A DNA stretch of 14,441 nt from JAWLHA01 sp041690535 (GTDB taxonomy: Bacteria; Pseudomonadota; Gammaproteobacteria; Thiohalomonadales; Thiohalomonadaceae): assembly GCA_041690535.1 (NCBI GenBank), contig JAWLHA010000090.1, positions 1 through 14,441 of the forward strand, read 5' to 3'. Below the pieces are notes generated by a model. The model was given only the letters and a program-made list of their open reading frames with translations, ran no database searches and had not been told where the DNA came from. This document shows positions 1-8,500 of this stretch, one piece after another. The first letter of the stretch is position 1. Each line of letters opens with the position of its first letter. The position numbers were made by a program, and so were the translations under genes.

Positions 1-205
1 CCTGCCCTCCCGCGGCATAAGTGCGTCCTTGCACCAATCCATGCGGCCGACGACCTGCTTTCAAGGACTTACGTCGCTCTTGGGTGAGTATGCGTTCACA
101 CTGTTGGGGGCCCAGGGTAAATGCATACTTACATCGCTCACAGCACGGCCGCGACGTGAGTATGTGTTTACCCTGTTGGGGGCCGGCCGGGATGGCCCGC
201 GAATT
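1..205. repeat. Left-end cluster of dispersed hairpin repeats
   Basis: No convincing gene lies here; the short open frames run through repeats. Two related direct copies of one unit are visible. Copy A (67-112) and copy B (127-184) both start ACTTACRTCGCTC and both end CTGTTGGGGGCC (101-112 and 173-184), but A lacks about 12 bases in the middle. A third relative lies inverted at 14315-14363. Small hairpins with pyrimidine-rich loops also occur, for example GTGC-GTCCTT-GCAC at 21-34. The segment 52-79 is perfectly repeated in inverted orientation at 14351-14378. This looks like a chromosomal repeat family of REP or MITE type; I do not recognise a named family. Confidence 0.75.
113..175. repeat. 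63-bp imperfect palindrome
   Basis: The arms 113-137 and 151-175 are 25 bases each and pair at 21 of 25 positions, with a 13-base loop (138-150). The left arm begins CAGGGTAAATGCATACTTAC and the right arm ends TATGTGTTTACCCTG. It contains repeat copy B and is probably the most complete form of the repeat unit in this window. On transcription it could form a long hairpin, but no T-run follows, so it does not look like an intrinsic terminator. Confidence 0.7.
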
Positions 206-355
206 CCGCAAAGGTAACTACTCCCCCCCGTCATTCCCGCGAAGGCGGGAATCCAGAGAACAGATGCATGGCTCAAAATGGATCCCCGCCTACGCGGGGA
301 TGACGAATTTCCAAGGCATTGCGTGATCAGCTGGGGCGAGTAGTTACCCGCAAAG
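206..355. mobile_element. Small MITE-like insertion with TIRs and 8-bp direct repeats
   Basis: The octamer CCGCAAAG occurs at 206-213 and again at 348-355. Between them lies a 134-bp segment whose ends are inverted repeats: GTAACTACTCCCCCC (214-228) against GGGGCGAGTAGTTAC (333-347), matching at 14 of 15 positions. This is the expected layout of a transposon insertion with an 8-bp target-site duplication. The segment is too short to encode a transposase, so it would be non-autonomous and moved in trans. The family is not identified. A second, internal inverted repeat is annotated separately. An alternative is a compound dispersed repeat whose outer direct repeats arose by chance. Confidence 0.6.
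229..305. repeat. dRS3-like palindrome pair, 77 bp
   Basis: The arms 229-255 and 279-305 (27 bases each) match in inverted orientation at 24 of 27 positions. Each arm is itself a hairpin: ATTCCC-N8-GGGAAT at 234-253 and ATCCCC-N8-GGGGAT at 282-301. The form ATTCCC-N8-GGGAAT is that of the dRS3 repeat described in Neisseria, and similar CGTCATTCCCGCG repeats are widespread in proteobacteria. The 23-base centre carries no coding signal. It sits inside the outer inverted repeats of the insertion at 206-355. Confidence 0.8.
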
Positions 356-633
356 AAGCATAGTCGGGGTCTGCTCCCCTTTTCACCCCTCCCGGCCCCC
401 ATGGGGTGTCAGCCGGAAGACGGGGTCGTTGGGTTGAAGCCCCCTGCGGGTTGATTATTCGCCGAAATCTGCTTCCTTTAGTGTTGGGGTGAAGGATTTT
501 CGAACCGTGCCGTACTGTGCGAAGTGTGACTGCGTTCAAAGAATGTCGACCGAACTTGTGCGTGAGTATTGAGCGGCGGGGATGGGCGGCATAGCATAGG
601 TAGTGCTTGACGGCCGGGATACCGGGGAACGAC
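356..633. other. Non-coding leader upstream of the response regulator gene
   Basis: I see no credible gene here. A weak GGGG-TCTGCT-CCCC hairpin followed by four T (366-383) has only four stem pairs and is a poor terminator. No convincing promoter could be assigned for the gene starting at 649, although one must lie here or within the repeats to the left. Confidence 0.5.
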
Positions 634-648
634 ATGCAGGATGAAACA

Positions 649-2343
649 ATGACAACCCCGCTGCGGATATTGCTCATCGAGGACTCCGAGGACGACACCT
701 TTCTCCTTCTGCGGGAGCTCGGGAAGGGGCCCTATTCCATTGAACATCAACGGGTTGATACCCTTCCTGATACCCGCAAGGCGCTGCGCGAGCGCCACTG
801 GGATCTCATCATTTCGGATTACAACCTTCCCGGATTCAGCGCTCTGGATGCCATTGCCGAGGTGAGGGCGCTGAAGCTCGACATCCCCGTGATCATCGTC
901 TCGGGCGCCATTGGCGAGGACATCGCCGTTGAGGCGATGCATGCCGGCGCCCACGACTACATCATGAAAGACAACCTCAAGCGTCTGAATCCCGCCGTCG
1001 AGCGGGAGCTGAAGGAGCTGGAGGTTCACCGTCAGCGCCGTCAGGCGGAAGAGGCGCTGCGGCACAGTGAACACCGATTTCGTCAGCTGGCCGAGACCAT
1101 CGAAGAGGTTTTCTGGCTGGTGGACTGCCGCGAGCGGCGAATGGTCTACGTGAGCCCGGGATACGAGAAGCTGTGGGAGTGCTCACCTCAGCCGCTGCAT
1201 GACCATTTGGAGCGCTTTCTGGATGCCGTGCACCCTGAAGACTACGCGCGAGTCCAGGCGCTGCTCGAGCGTGGCTGGGAGCAGTTCACCGCGGATTACC
1301 GTATTCAGCGCCCTGATGGGTCCGTGCGATGGATCTACACGCGCTCTTTCCCCGTGCGCAGCAGCGACGGGACACTGGAGCGGGTCGCCGGCCTCTCCGT
1401 GGACATCACCGACCGCAAGGAGCAGGAGAGCACACTGACAAAGATGGTGCGGGCGCTTGAGCAGACGGCCGATTCGGTGATGATCACCGACCGCGACGGT
1501 CTCATCGAGTATGTGAATGCCGCCTGTGAAAACATGACCGGCTACAGCCGGGAGGAGATGTTGGGCAAGAAGCCCAACTTCCTCAGCTCCGGCCTTCACG
1601 AGAAGGATTTCTTCCGCCAGCTCTGGCGCAGTGTCAGCAATGGCTTGCCCTTCTCGGAGATCTTTGTCAATCGCCGCAAGGATGGGGAGTTTTACTTCGA
1701 GTCGAAGACCATCGCCCCGGTCCGTGACGAGCGGGGCGACGTCACGCACTTTGTCTCGACCGGAAAGGACATCACCGACCGGCTCCGTCGCCAGGACAGC
1801 CTGCACCGCATGCTCAACTACGATGCGTTGACCGGCTTGGCCAGCCGCGCTCTGTTCCTGGACAAGCTCAATCAGGCCATCCTGCAGGCGCGGCGGACGG
1901 AGCGCCCGCTCGGGATCCTCTCGGTGGGTCTGGAGCTCAATGAGCTCTTCGGTGACAGCGGTGATGACAAGCTCAAGGACCAGTTGATTCGGGCGATTGG
2001 GCAGCGATTGCGGGAGACTGTCCAGGAGGGGGCATTGCTGGGCCGGCTCGACCAGGATGAGTTCGCGGTGATCGATACCCGATGCGAGACGGCGGAGCAG
2101 ATGGAGGCCACCGCCCAGCGATTGGTCGATGCCTTCGAGGAGCCGCTGGGAGTAGGGGGCTATGAGCTCTTCCTGGCGCCGAGTATCGGCATCAGCATTT
2201 ATCCCGATAATGGCGAAAGCGCCCGGGAACTGTTCGACAACGCCACCTGTGCCATGGGGCAGGTGCGCGGAGGCGGGCGCGATCGCTACAAATTCTATGA
2301 CGTGCAGAGCTGCCGCAAGGGGGCCTCGGCGCGCTTCAGCTGA
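649..2343 (+). CDS. Response regulator with two PAS domains and a degenerate GGDEF domain
   Basis: A cytoplasmic signalling protein, 564 residues from ATG 649. Residues about 5-125 form a CheY-like receiver: acidic pair E11-D12, phospho-acceptor D57 in SDYNLPG, S85 and K107 all present. Two PAS/PAC units follow (about 143-259 and 265-380), each closing with a D-I-T-D-R type motif. The C-terminal part (about 390-551) aligns with diguanylate cyclase domains (opening YDALTGLASRALF), but the signature reads DQDEF instead of GGDEF (468-472, bases 2050-2064). The usual DLDxFKxxND metal/substrate segment is GLELNELFGD, and no RxxD inhibitory site precedes the signature. Cyclic-di-GMP synthesis is therefore unlikely, and there is no EAL domain after it. 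ATG 649 has AGGA seven bases upstream. ATG 634 with GGGGAA is an equally possible start, and TTG 607 is less likely. No partner kinase gene is adjacent. Confidence 0.88.
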   Translation: MTTPLRILLIEDSEDDTFLLLRELGKGPYSIEHQRVDTLPDTRKALRERHWDLIISDYNLPGFSALDAIAEVRALKLDIPVIIVSGAIGEDIAVEAMHAGAHDYIMKDNLKRLNPAVERELKELEVHRQRRQAEEALRHSEHRFRQLAETIEEVFWLVDCRERRMVYVSPGYEKLWECSPQPLHDHLERFLDAVHPEDYARVQALLERGWEQFTADYRIQRPDGSVRWIYTRSFPVRSSDGTLERVAGLSVDITDRKEQESTLTKMVRALEQTADSVMITDRDGLIEYVNAACENMTGYSREEMLGKKPNFLSSGLHEKDFFRQLWRSVSNGLPFSEIFVNRRKDGEFYFESKTIAPVRDERGDVTHFVSTGKDITDRLRRQDSLHRMLNYDALTGLASRALFLDKLNQAILQARRTERPLGILSVGLELNELFGDSGDDKLKDQLIRAIGQRLRETVQEGALLGRLDQDEFAVIDTRCETAEQMEATAQRLVDAFEEPLGVGGYELFLAPSIGISIYPDNGESARELFDNATCAMGQVRGGGRDRYKFYDVQSCRKGASARFS

Positions 2344-2477
2344 CACCCGGGCTCATCGGTCGACCATGAGGCCCCTCACGCACAGGGTGAGCGCCTGCGC
2401 AGCACGGCGGTGATGTGGGTCGCCGCTCGCCCGGCCTTCACGGCGAAAGCGCGTTTTCGTCCCCGCTCGGGCCACCC
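2344..2477. other. Intergenic spacer between the regulator and receptor genes
   Basis: No gene is visible between the stop of the response regulator and the sigma-28 promoter. A weak CGAAA/TTTCG hairpin near 2443-2459 lacks a proper T-run. Where the upstream transcript ends is unclear. Confidence 0.4.
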
Positions 2478-2504
2478 TAAAGTTCGCCGGTGCTCTGCCG
2501 ATAC
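2478..2504 (+). promoter_or_regulatory. Sigma-28 (FliA) flagellar-class promoter
   Basis: TAAAGTTC (2478-2485), an 11-base spacer, then GCCGATAC (2497-2504). The enterobacterial FliA consensus is TAAAGTTT-N11-GCCGATAA, so each half differs at only its last base and the spacer is exact. Transcription would start near 2511, giving an untranslated leader of roughly 110 bases with an A-rich stretch before ATG 2623. This places the chemotaxis receptor in the late flagellar regulon and shows that the organism probably has flagella. Confidence 0.9.
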
Positions 2505-2622
2505 CCATCGTAACGCCCGGCAAAAAAGAAAAAAGCGGCTGGGAAGACCGCGATGCACATCCCGCCAGATTGCCTGTTGAACCCGGATGAGTTCGAAATG
2601 GCGGGCGCACAGAGGGTTTTCC

Positions 2623-4242
2623 ATGAGTCTGCTGTCACCTGAACACATGTCGATCCAGGCAAAAATCAACCTGACCGTGTTGCTGGTCTTTGCTGTCGTG
2701 ATCGGCGCCTCCATCGTGCACTCCGCCAGCCGGGAACGGCAGATGATCCTGACGGTGGTGGAGCAGCAGACCCAGGATGCCGCCGACAGCTACTTCGATA
2801 GCATCAATACCATGATGCTGACCGGCACCATGGCCAACCGCAACCTGACGCGCGACAAGGTGCTTGAGCGTCCGGGGGTGCTGGAGGCGCGCATCATCCG
2901 CACCAAGGCGATTGCCGATGTCTTCGGCCCCGGCTTTCCCGAACAAAAGGCCGTGGACCGGTTGGATGAACGCGCCCTGGCGGGCGAGTCGGTGCTGGAG
3001 GTAGCCGAGACCCAGCGGGGCCGGGTGCTCACCGTGGTGAACCCCATCCGGGCCATGGAGAACTACCGGGGGACGAATTGCCTGTTGTGCCATCAGGTGC
3101 CGTCCAACAGCGTGGTCGGGGCAGTGCGGATCAGCTATTCCCTCGAGGCGCTGGACGCCCAAGTGGAGCGCAATATCCTGGCCACGGCGGCCATGCAGCT
3201 CGCCCTGTTCGTGGTGGGGCTGGGGCTGGTGGTCTATGTCTTGCATCGGGTTGTGACCAGCCGGATTCGCCAGTTGCGGCACACCATCGAGCAGATGGAG
3301 CGGGATTCCGACCTGAGCGGTCAGGTCCGGGTGTGGGCGCAGGACGAGATCGGCGCGGTAGCCAAGGCCTTCAATAGTATGGTCGGGAAATTCAGGGGGG
3401 GACTGCAGCACGTCTCTGACGCGACCCACCGACTGTCCGCGGTCGTCGGCGAGATCCGGGAGGTAACCGACGGGATGGGCGCCGGGATCATGCACCAGCG
3501 CAGTGAGACCGACCAGGTCGCCGCCGCCATGAACGAGATGAGTGCATCGGTCGCTGAGGTGGCCCGGCACGCGCGCCAAACCATGGAGGCGTCCAGCGGC
3601 GCGAAGGAGATGGCTACCGAGGGGGCACTGCTCTCCACCGAGGCGCTCGGGGGGATCGAGGTGCTCATGCGGGAGGTGGAGCGTGCCGTCCAGGCCATTC
3701 GCGAGTTGGACAAGGAGAGCGAAGAGGTCGGTTCGGTGCTGGATGTGATCAAGGGGATCGCCGAGCAGACCAACCTGCTCGCCCTCAATGCAGCCATCGA
3801 GGCCGCCCGCGCCGGCGAACAGGGGCGGGGTTTTGCCGTGGTGGCTGATGAGGTGCGCACGCTCGCTTCCAGGACGCAAAAATCCACCGAAGAGATCCAA
3901 CTCATGATCGAGCGGCTCCAGAACGGTGCCCGCAATGCCGTTTCGGTCATGGACATGGCGCGTCGCAAGGCGCAGGAAGGCGGTGAACAGGTGGAGCGGG
4001 CGGCGGAATCCCTGGGCAGCATTGCGGGCGAGGTCTCGGGGATCAGCGACATGAACGTACAGATCGCCTCGGCCTCGGAGCAGCAGCGCACGGTGGCCGA
4101 GGAGATCAGCCGGAACATCATCAATATCAGCGATGTGGCCGACCAGACCGCCGAAGGGGCCCGACGCACCTCCGAGGTGAGCGAGGAGCTTGCCCGCGTT
4201 GCCGGTGCGCTCGAGGAGATGGTGGCCCGCTTCAGACTCTGA
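2623..4242 (+). CDS. Methyl-accepting chemotaxis protein with periplasmic c-type haem motif
   Basis: Inner-membrane chemoreceptor that would signal to CheA/CheW, 539 residues from ATG 2623, which has AGAGGG six bases upstream. ATG 2587 lacks a ribosome site; ATG 2647 is a further alternative. The first membrane helix covers about residues 15-33, followed by a periplasmic domain of about 150 residues. This contains CLLCH (153-157, bases 3079-3093), a CxxCH haem attachment motif. The second membrane helix is at about 185-210, then HAMP (about 211-265) and a long coiled-coil signalling domain. The conserved tip, QTNLLALNAAIEAARAGEQG, starts at about residue 382. There is no C-terminal pentapeptide for CheR docking (it ends MVARFRL). 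Haem-bearing receptors are known, for example Desulfovibrio DcrA and Geobacter PAS-haem receptors; redox or gas sensing here is inferred. Confidence 0.93.
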   Translation: MSLLSPEHMSIQAKINLTVLLVFAVVIGASIVHSASRERQMILTVVEQQTQDAADSYFDSINTMMLTGTMANRNLTRDKVLERPGVLEARIIRTKAIADVFGPGFPEQKAVDRLDERALAGESVLEVAETQRGRVLTVVNPIRAMENYRGTNCLLCHQVPSNSVVGAVRISYSLEALDAQVERNILATAAMQLALFVVGLGLVVYVLHRVVTSRIRQLRHTIEQMERDSDLSGQVRVWAQDEIGAVAKAFNSMVGKFRGGLQHVSDATHRLSAVVGEIREVTDGMGAGIMHQRSETDQVAAAMNEMSASVAEVARHARQTMEASSGAKEMATEGALLSTEALGGIEVLMREVERAVQAIRELDKESEEVGSVLDVIKGIAEQTNLLALNAAIEAARAGEQGRGFAVVADEVRTLASRTQKSTEEIQLMIERLQNGARNAVSVMDMARRKAQEGGEQVERAAESLGSIAGEVSGISDMNVQIASASEQQRTVAEEISRNIINISDVADQTAEGARRTSEVSEELARVAGALEEMVARFRL

Positions 4243-4478
4243 GCCCGCGTCCTTCCGCCCGAAGTCGGCCTCCTACGAGTGCGGGTGGCGCGGCGCCTCC
4301 GCCGTCCAGTGGGCTTTGGTCAGGGCAATTCGGCCCGAGGGCGGCCCTCCCAGGTGGCGCCTCTTTGGCCTATTCCCTATTCATTCCCTCTGTTGTCCCC
4401 ACTTGACAGCGGCGTTATCGTATGCTGCCGAAGCAAGCGGCTTGAAATGCTTTCCTCGCAATCCCATCAAGTCTTGCA
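4243..4478. other. Intergenic region upstream of the efflux operon
   Basis: No credible gene. A short GAGGGC-G-GCCCTC palindrome near 4338-4350 lacks a T-run, so it is not a clear terminator for the receptor gene. A TTGACA at 4403-4408 has no usable -10 hexamer at 16-18 bases. Confidence 0.4.
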
Positions 4479-4498
4479 ATATTAGCGATTGCTAATAT
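4479..4498. promoter_or_regulatory. Perfect palindromic operator over an extended -10
   Basis: ATATTAGC-GATT-GCTAATAT is a perfect 8+8 inverted repeat, AT-rich within GC-rich DNA. Its right half includes TGCTAATAT (4490-4498), which fits an extended -10 element; the corresponding -35 region near 4470-4476 is poor. The adaptor gene starts 45 bases downstream. A repressor dimer bound here would block transcription of the efflux operon. Symmetric AT-rich sites of this sort are typical of small winged-helix (ArsR-type) or TetR-type repressors, but no such regulator gene is in the window, so the binding protein is unknown. Confidence 0.65.
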
Positions 4499-4543
4499 AC
4501 TGCCGGCTACACACGCGGAAGACACGCAAAAAGGGGATCTGTC

Positions 4544-5551
4544 ATGCGTATTTGGCGTCGCATCGTTGTATCTGCGCTGGGCCTGGCTTGCGCCACCGGG
4601 CTTGCTGCAGCGGAAGTTCCATTCGAAACCGCTGAGGTTCACTCTCAGACCGTCGCGCGTGAAGAGGTTTTCGATGCGGTGATCGAGGCCGTGCACCAAG
4701 CCACCGTTTCGGCTCAAACCTCCGGGCGGATCACCGAAATCTACTTTGACGTGGACGACTATGTGCAGAAGGACAGCATTCTGCTGCGCTTCCGCGACAA
4801 AGAGCAGAAGGCCGCGCTCAAGGCGGCGGAGGCGCGCTTCGAAGAGGCGCAGTCCACCTTTTCGCGCGTCAAGGATCTGATCGAGAAGAAGCTGGTCTCC
4901 AAGTCGGAGTTCGACAAGGCCGAGGCCGGTCTCAAGGCGGCGCGCGCCGCCCTGGAGCAGGCGCAGGAGCAGCTGGAACACACCGTGGTGCGCGCCCCCT
5001 ATGCCGGCATCGTGGTCGCCCGCCACGTGGAGCCGGGTGAGGCGGCGAACCCGGGACAGCCGCTGATGACGGGCCTGTCGCTGGAGAAGCTGCGTGCCAT
5101 CGCCAATGTACCGCAGGGGCACATCGATACGGTGCGGGCCCAGGGACGGGCGCGGGTGTTGTTGCCGACCCGGGCGACTGCCGTACCCGCCGAGTCGCTG
5201 ACCTTCAGCCCCTACGCCGACCCGCAGAGCCATACCTTCAGGGTGCGTCTCGACCTGCCGGCGGGCCAGCACGGGGTCTACCCCGGCATGTTCGCCAAAG
5301 CCGCCTTCGTGACCGGGGAGGAAAAGCGACTGCTGGTTCCGGCCAAGGCGGTGGTCCACCGTAGCGAGGTGACCGCCGTGTATGTGGTGAATAGCGATGG
5401 CACCGTCTCCTTCCGCCTGATTCGAGCTGGTCGTACCCGGGGCGAAGAGGTGGAGGTGCTCGCGGGCCTTGATGAGGGTGAAACCGTCGCACTCGACCCT
5501 ATCCGCGCCGGGGTATACCTGAAAGAGAAAAAGGCAGGTAAGGGCTCATGA
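4544..5551 (+). CDS. RND efflux periplasmic adaptor (membrane fusion protein)
   Basis: HlyD/AcrA-family adaptor of 335 residues that would link the inner-membrane RND pump to an outer-membrane channel. A signal peptide is clear: RR near the start, a hydrophobic stretch and likely cleavage after A23 (LAAA|EV). C16 does not sit in a proper lipobox, so a secreted rather than lipid-anchored form is more likely. Two lipoyl half-motifs flank an alpha-helical hairpin: SGRITEIYFDVDDYVQKD, then a charged Ala/Glu-rich coiled coil at about 85-145, then VRAPYAGIVVARHVEPGE. A beta-barrel and membrane-proximal domain follow. The start is supported by AAGGGGA six bases upstream. The stop overlaps the pump gene start (ATGA), indicating translational coupling. 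The transported substrate cannot be told from sequence. Confidence 0.93.
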   Translation: MRIWRRIVVSALGLACATGLAAAEVPFETAEVHSQTVAREEVFDAVIEAVHQATVSAQTSGRITEIYFDVDDYVQKDSILLRFRDKEQKAALKAAEARFEEAQSTFSRVKDLIEKKLVSKSEFDKAEAGLKAARAALEQAQEQLEHTVVRAPYAGIVVARHVEPGEAANPGQPLMTGLSLEKLRAIANVPQGHIDTVRAQGRARVLLPTRATAVPAESLTFSPYADPQSHTFRVRLDLPAGQHGVYPGMFAKAAFVTGEEKRLLVPAKAVVHRSEVTAVYVVNSDGTVSFRLIRAGRTRGEEVEVLAGLDEGETVALDPIRAGVYLKEKKAGKGS

Positions 5552-8500
5552 AAGAGAACCTGGGCGTTTCCGGCTCCGTCGCCAAGCGTTTCCTGACCAC
5601 CGAGATCACCCCGTTGCTGGCCCTGGTGGGCCTGCTGCTCGGGCTGTTTGCGGTGCTGGTGACCCCCCGCGAGGAGGAGCCGCAGATCAATGTTACCTTC
5701 GCCAATATCTTCATCCCCTATCCGGGGGCGTCCGCCAGCGAGGTGGAGCATTTGGTCAGCACCCCGGCGGAGCAGATCCTCTCCGAGATCGAAGGGGTGA
5801 AGCACGTCTACTCGGTTTCCCGCCCGGGCATGTCCGTGCTGACTGTCCAGTACGAGGTGGGGGAGGACCGGACCGCGGCCATCGTGCGGCTCTACAACGC
5901 CATCTTCTCCAAAGGCGACTGGCTGCCCCAGAACCTTGGCGTGGGCCAGCCCATCATCAAGCCCAAGGGGATCGATGATGTGCCCATCGTGACGCTCACG
6001 CTGTGGAGCGAGGAGACCCAGGTGGGTGGCTTCGAACTGCAGCGGGTGGCTCACGCCATCGAGGCCGAGCTTAAACGCGTGAAAGGGACCCGCGATATCT
6101 ACACCATCGGTGGTCCCGACCAGGTGGTGCACGTGCTACTCGACCCGGCCCAACTGGCGGCCTACGGCATTGCACTCGAGGACCTGCGCACCGCGCTGCA
6201 GCTTTCCAACGCCACCCGCCCCTCCGGCGCGTTGGTGTCCAACAATGAGGAGATTTTGGTTCAGGCGGGTGATTTCCTGAGCAGTGTCGATGAGGTGAGA
6301 TCCCTGGTGGTGGGGGTGCGCGACGGCCGCCCCATCTATCTGCAGGACGTGGCGGAGGTCCGCTACGGCTCCGACCAGCCCGAGCAGTACGTGTGGTTCG
6401 GTACCGGCCCGGCGGCGCAGGCCAAGGGGATCGCCGTGCAGGGCGAATTCCCCGCCGTGACGGTGGCCATCGCCAAGCAGCCGGGGACCAATGCGGTGGA
6501 TATCGCCAACCAGGTCATCGAGCGTTTCGAACAGCTCAAGGGGACCTTCGTACCCGATGGGATCAACGCGACGGTGACGCGCAACTATGGTGCAACCGCC
6601 AACGACAAGGCGCAGAAGCTTATCACCAAGCTGGTCTTCGCCACGGCCTCGGTGGTGGCGCTGGTATTGCTCGCCCTCGGCTGGCGTGAGGCCTTCATCG
6701 TGGGCATGGCCGTGGTCATTACCCTGGCGGCCACCCTGTTCGCCTCCTGGGCATGGGGCTTCACCCTCAACCGCGTGTCCCTGTTCGCCCTCATCTTCTC
6801 CATCGGGATTCTGGTGGACGACGCCATCGTGGTGGTGGAGAACATCCACCGGCACATGCAGATGGGGGGCAAGAAGCTGCTGGAGGCCATTCCCGCCGCA
6901 GTGGATGAAGTGGGCGGGCCGACCATCCTGGCGACCTTCACCGTAATTGCGGCCCTGCTGCCCATGGCCTTCGTCACCGGGCTGATGGGGCCGTACATGA
7001 GTCCCATTCCCATCAACGCCAGCATCGGCATGGTGATCTCCCTGGCGGTGGCGTTCGTGGTGACCCCGTGGATGTCCAACGTGATGCTCAAGAACGTCCA
7101 CCTTCATCATGCCGAAGAGGGGCAGGATGGATGGCTCTACCGGCTTTTCAAAGGGGGGCTAGGCCCGTTCCTCTGCGGTGACGGGGGCCGGAAGCGCCGC
7201 CTGGGATTGTGGGCGGGCGTGCTGGTACTCATCGTTGGCTCGGTCAGTCTGGCCTACTTCAAGCTGGTGGTCCTCAAGATGCTGCCGTTCGACAACAAGT
7301 CGGAGTTTCAGGTGGTGGTGGACATGCCCGAGGGGACCAGTGTGGAACAGACCGCGCGGGTGATGTCCGAACTGGGGGCCTACCTCTCCACTGTCCCGGA
7401 GGTGACCGACTATCAGGTCTACGCCGGTTCCTCCTCCCCCATCAACTTCAACGGCCTCGTGCGGCAATATTACCTGCGCGAGGGGGCGAATGTGGCCGAC
7501 ATCCAGGTGAACCTGGTGGAAAAACACGCACGCGACCGCAAAAGCCACGAGATCGCCCTGTCGGTGCGTGAGCCGTTGCAGGCCATCGGCCGGCGCCACA
7601 ATGCCAATGTGAAGGTCGTGGAGGTTCCGCCGGGGCCGCCCGTGCAGGCGCCGCTGGTGGCGGAGATCTACGGGCTCGATTACCAGGGGCAGATCCAGGT
7701 GGCTAAGGAGTTGCGGGGGATCTTCGAAACGACGGCGGACATCGTCGATGTGGACGACAGCGTGGAGGCGGTGGCCACCAAGCTGATCCTGCGGGTGGAC
7801 CAGCAGAAGGCGGCCCTGCTCGGGGTGCCGCAACAGAGTGTGGTGGCAGCCCTCTCCACGGTGCTCTCCGGTGAGGATGCCTCCTATCTGCACAAGGCCA
7901 ACCTCAAGTATCCGTTGCCCATCCGGCTCGAGTATGCGGTGGAGAACAAGGCCGACATTCAGAAAGTATTGGACCTGCGGGTGCGCGCCACCAGCGGCGG
8001 CCTGGTGCCGCTGTCGGAGATCGCCACCGTGCAGACCACCCAGCGCGAGAACGCCATCTATCACAAGGACATGCTGCAGGTGGTCTTCGTCACCGCAGAC
8101 ATGGCCGGCGAGCTGGACAGCCCGCTCTATGGCATGTTCGACATCTTCGGCCAGCTGTTGGAGAAACCGCTCTCGACCGGTGAACGCATTTCGCAGTTCT
8201 TCATCACCCAGCCCGACAACCCTTATCACTATGGGCTGAAGTGGGACGGCGAGTGGCAGGTGACCTACGAGACCTTCCGCGACATGGGGCTGGCCTACTC
8301 GGTGGGGCTCATCCTCATCTACCTGTTGGTGGTGGCGCAATTCCGCTCCTATGCGGTGCCGCTCATCATCATGGCGCCCATCCCGCTGACCATCATCGGG
8401 GTGATGCCGGGCCACGCCCTCATGGGGATGCAGTTCACCGCTACATCGATGATCGGCATGATCGCGCTCGCCGGCATCATCGTACGCAACTCCATCCTGC

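Noticed and set aside
206..355. CRISPR-like repeat array at the left end
   Set aside because: The repeats are inverted pairs and irregularly spaced, with no regular repeat-spacer pattern or cas gene.
366..383. Intrinsic terminator GGGG-TCTGCT-CCCC-TTTT
   Set aside because: Only four stem pairs and four T, and no gene ends just upstream on the plus strand.
4403..4431. TTGACA as the -35 of the efflux operon promoter
   Set aside because: No -10-like hexamer lies 16-18 bases downstream; the extended -10 within the palindrome at 4490-4498 is a better candidate.
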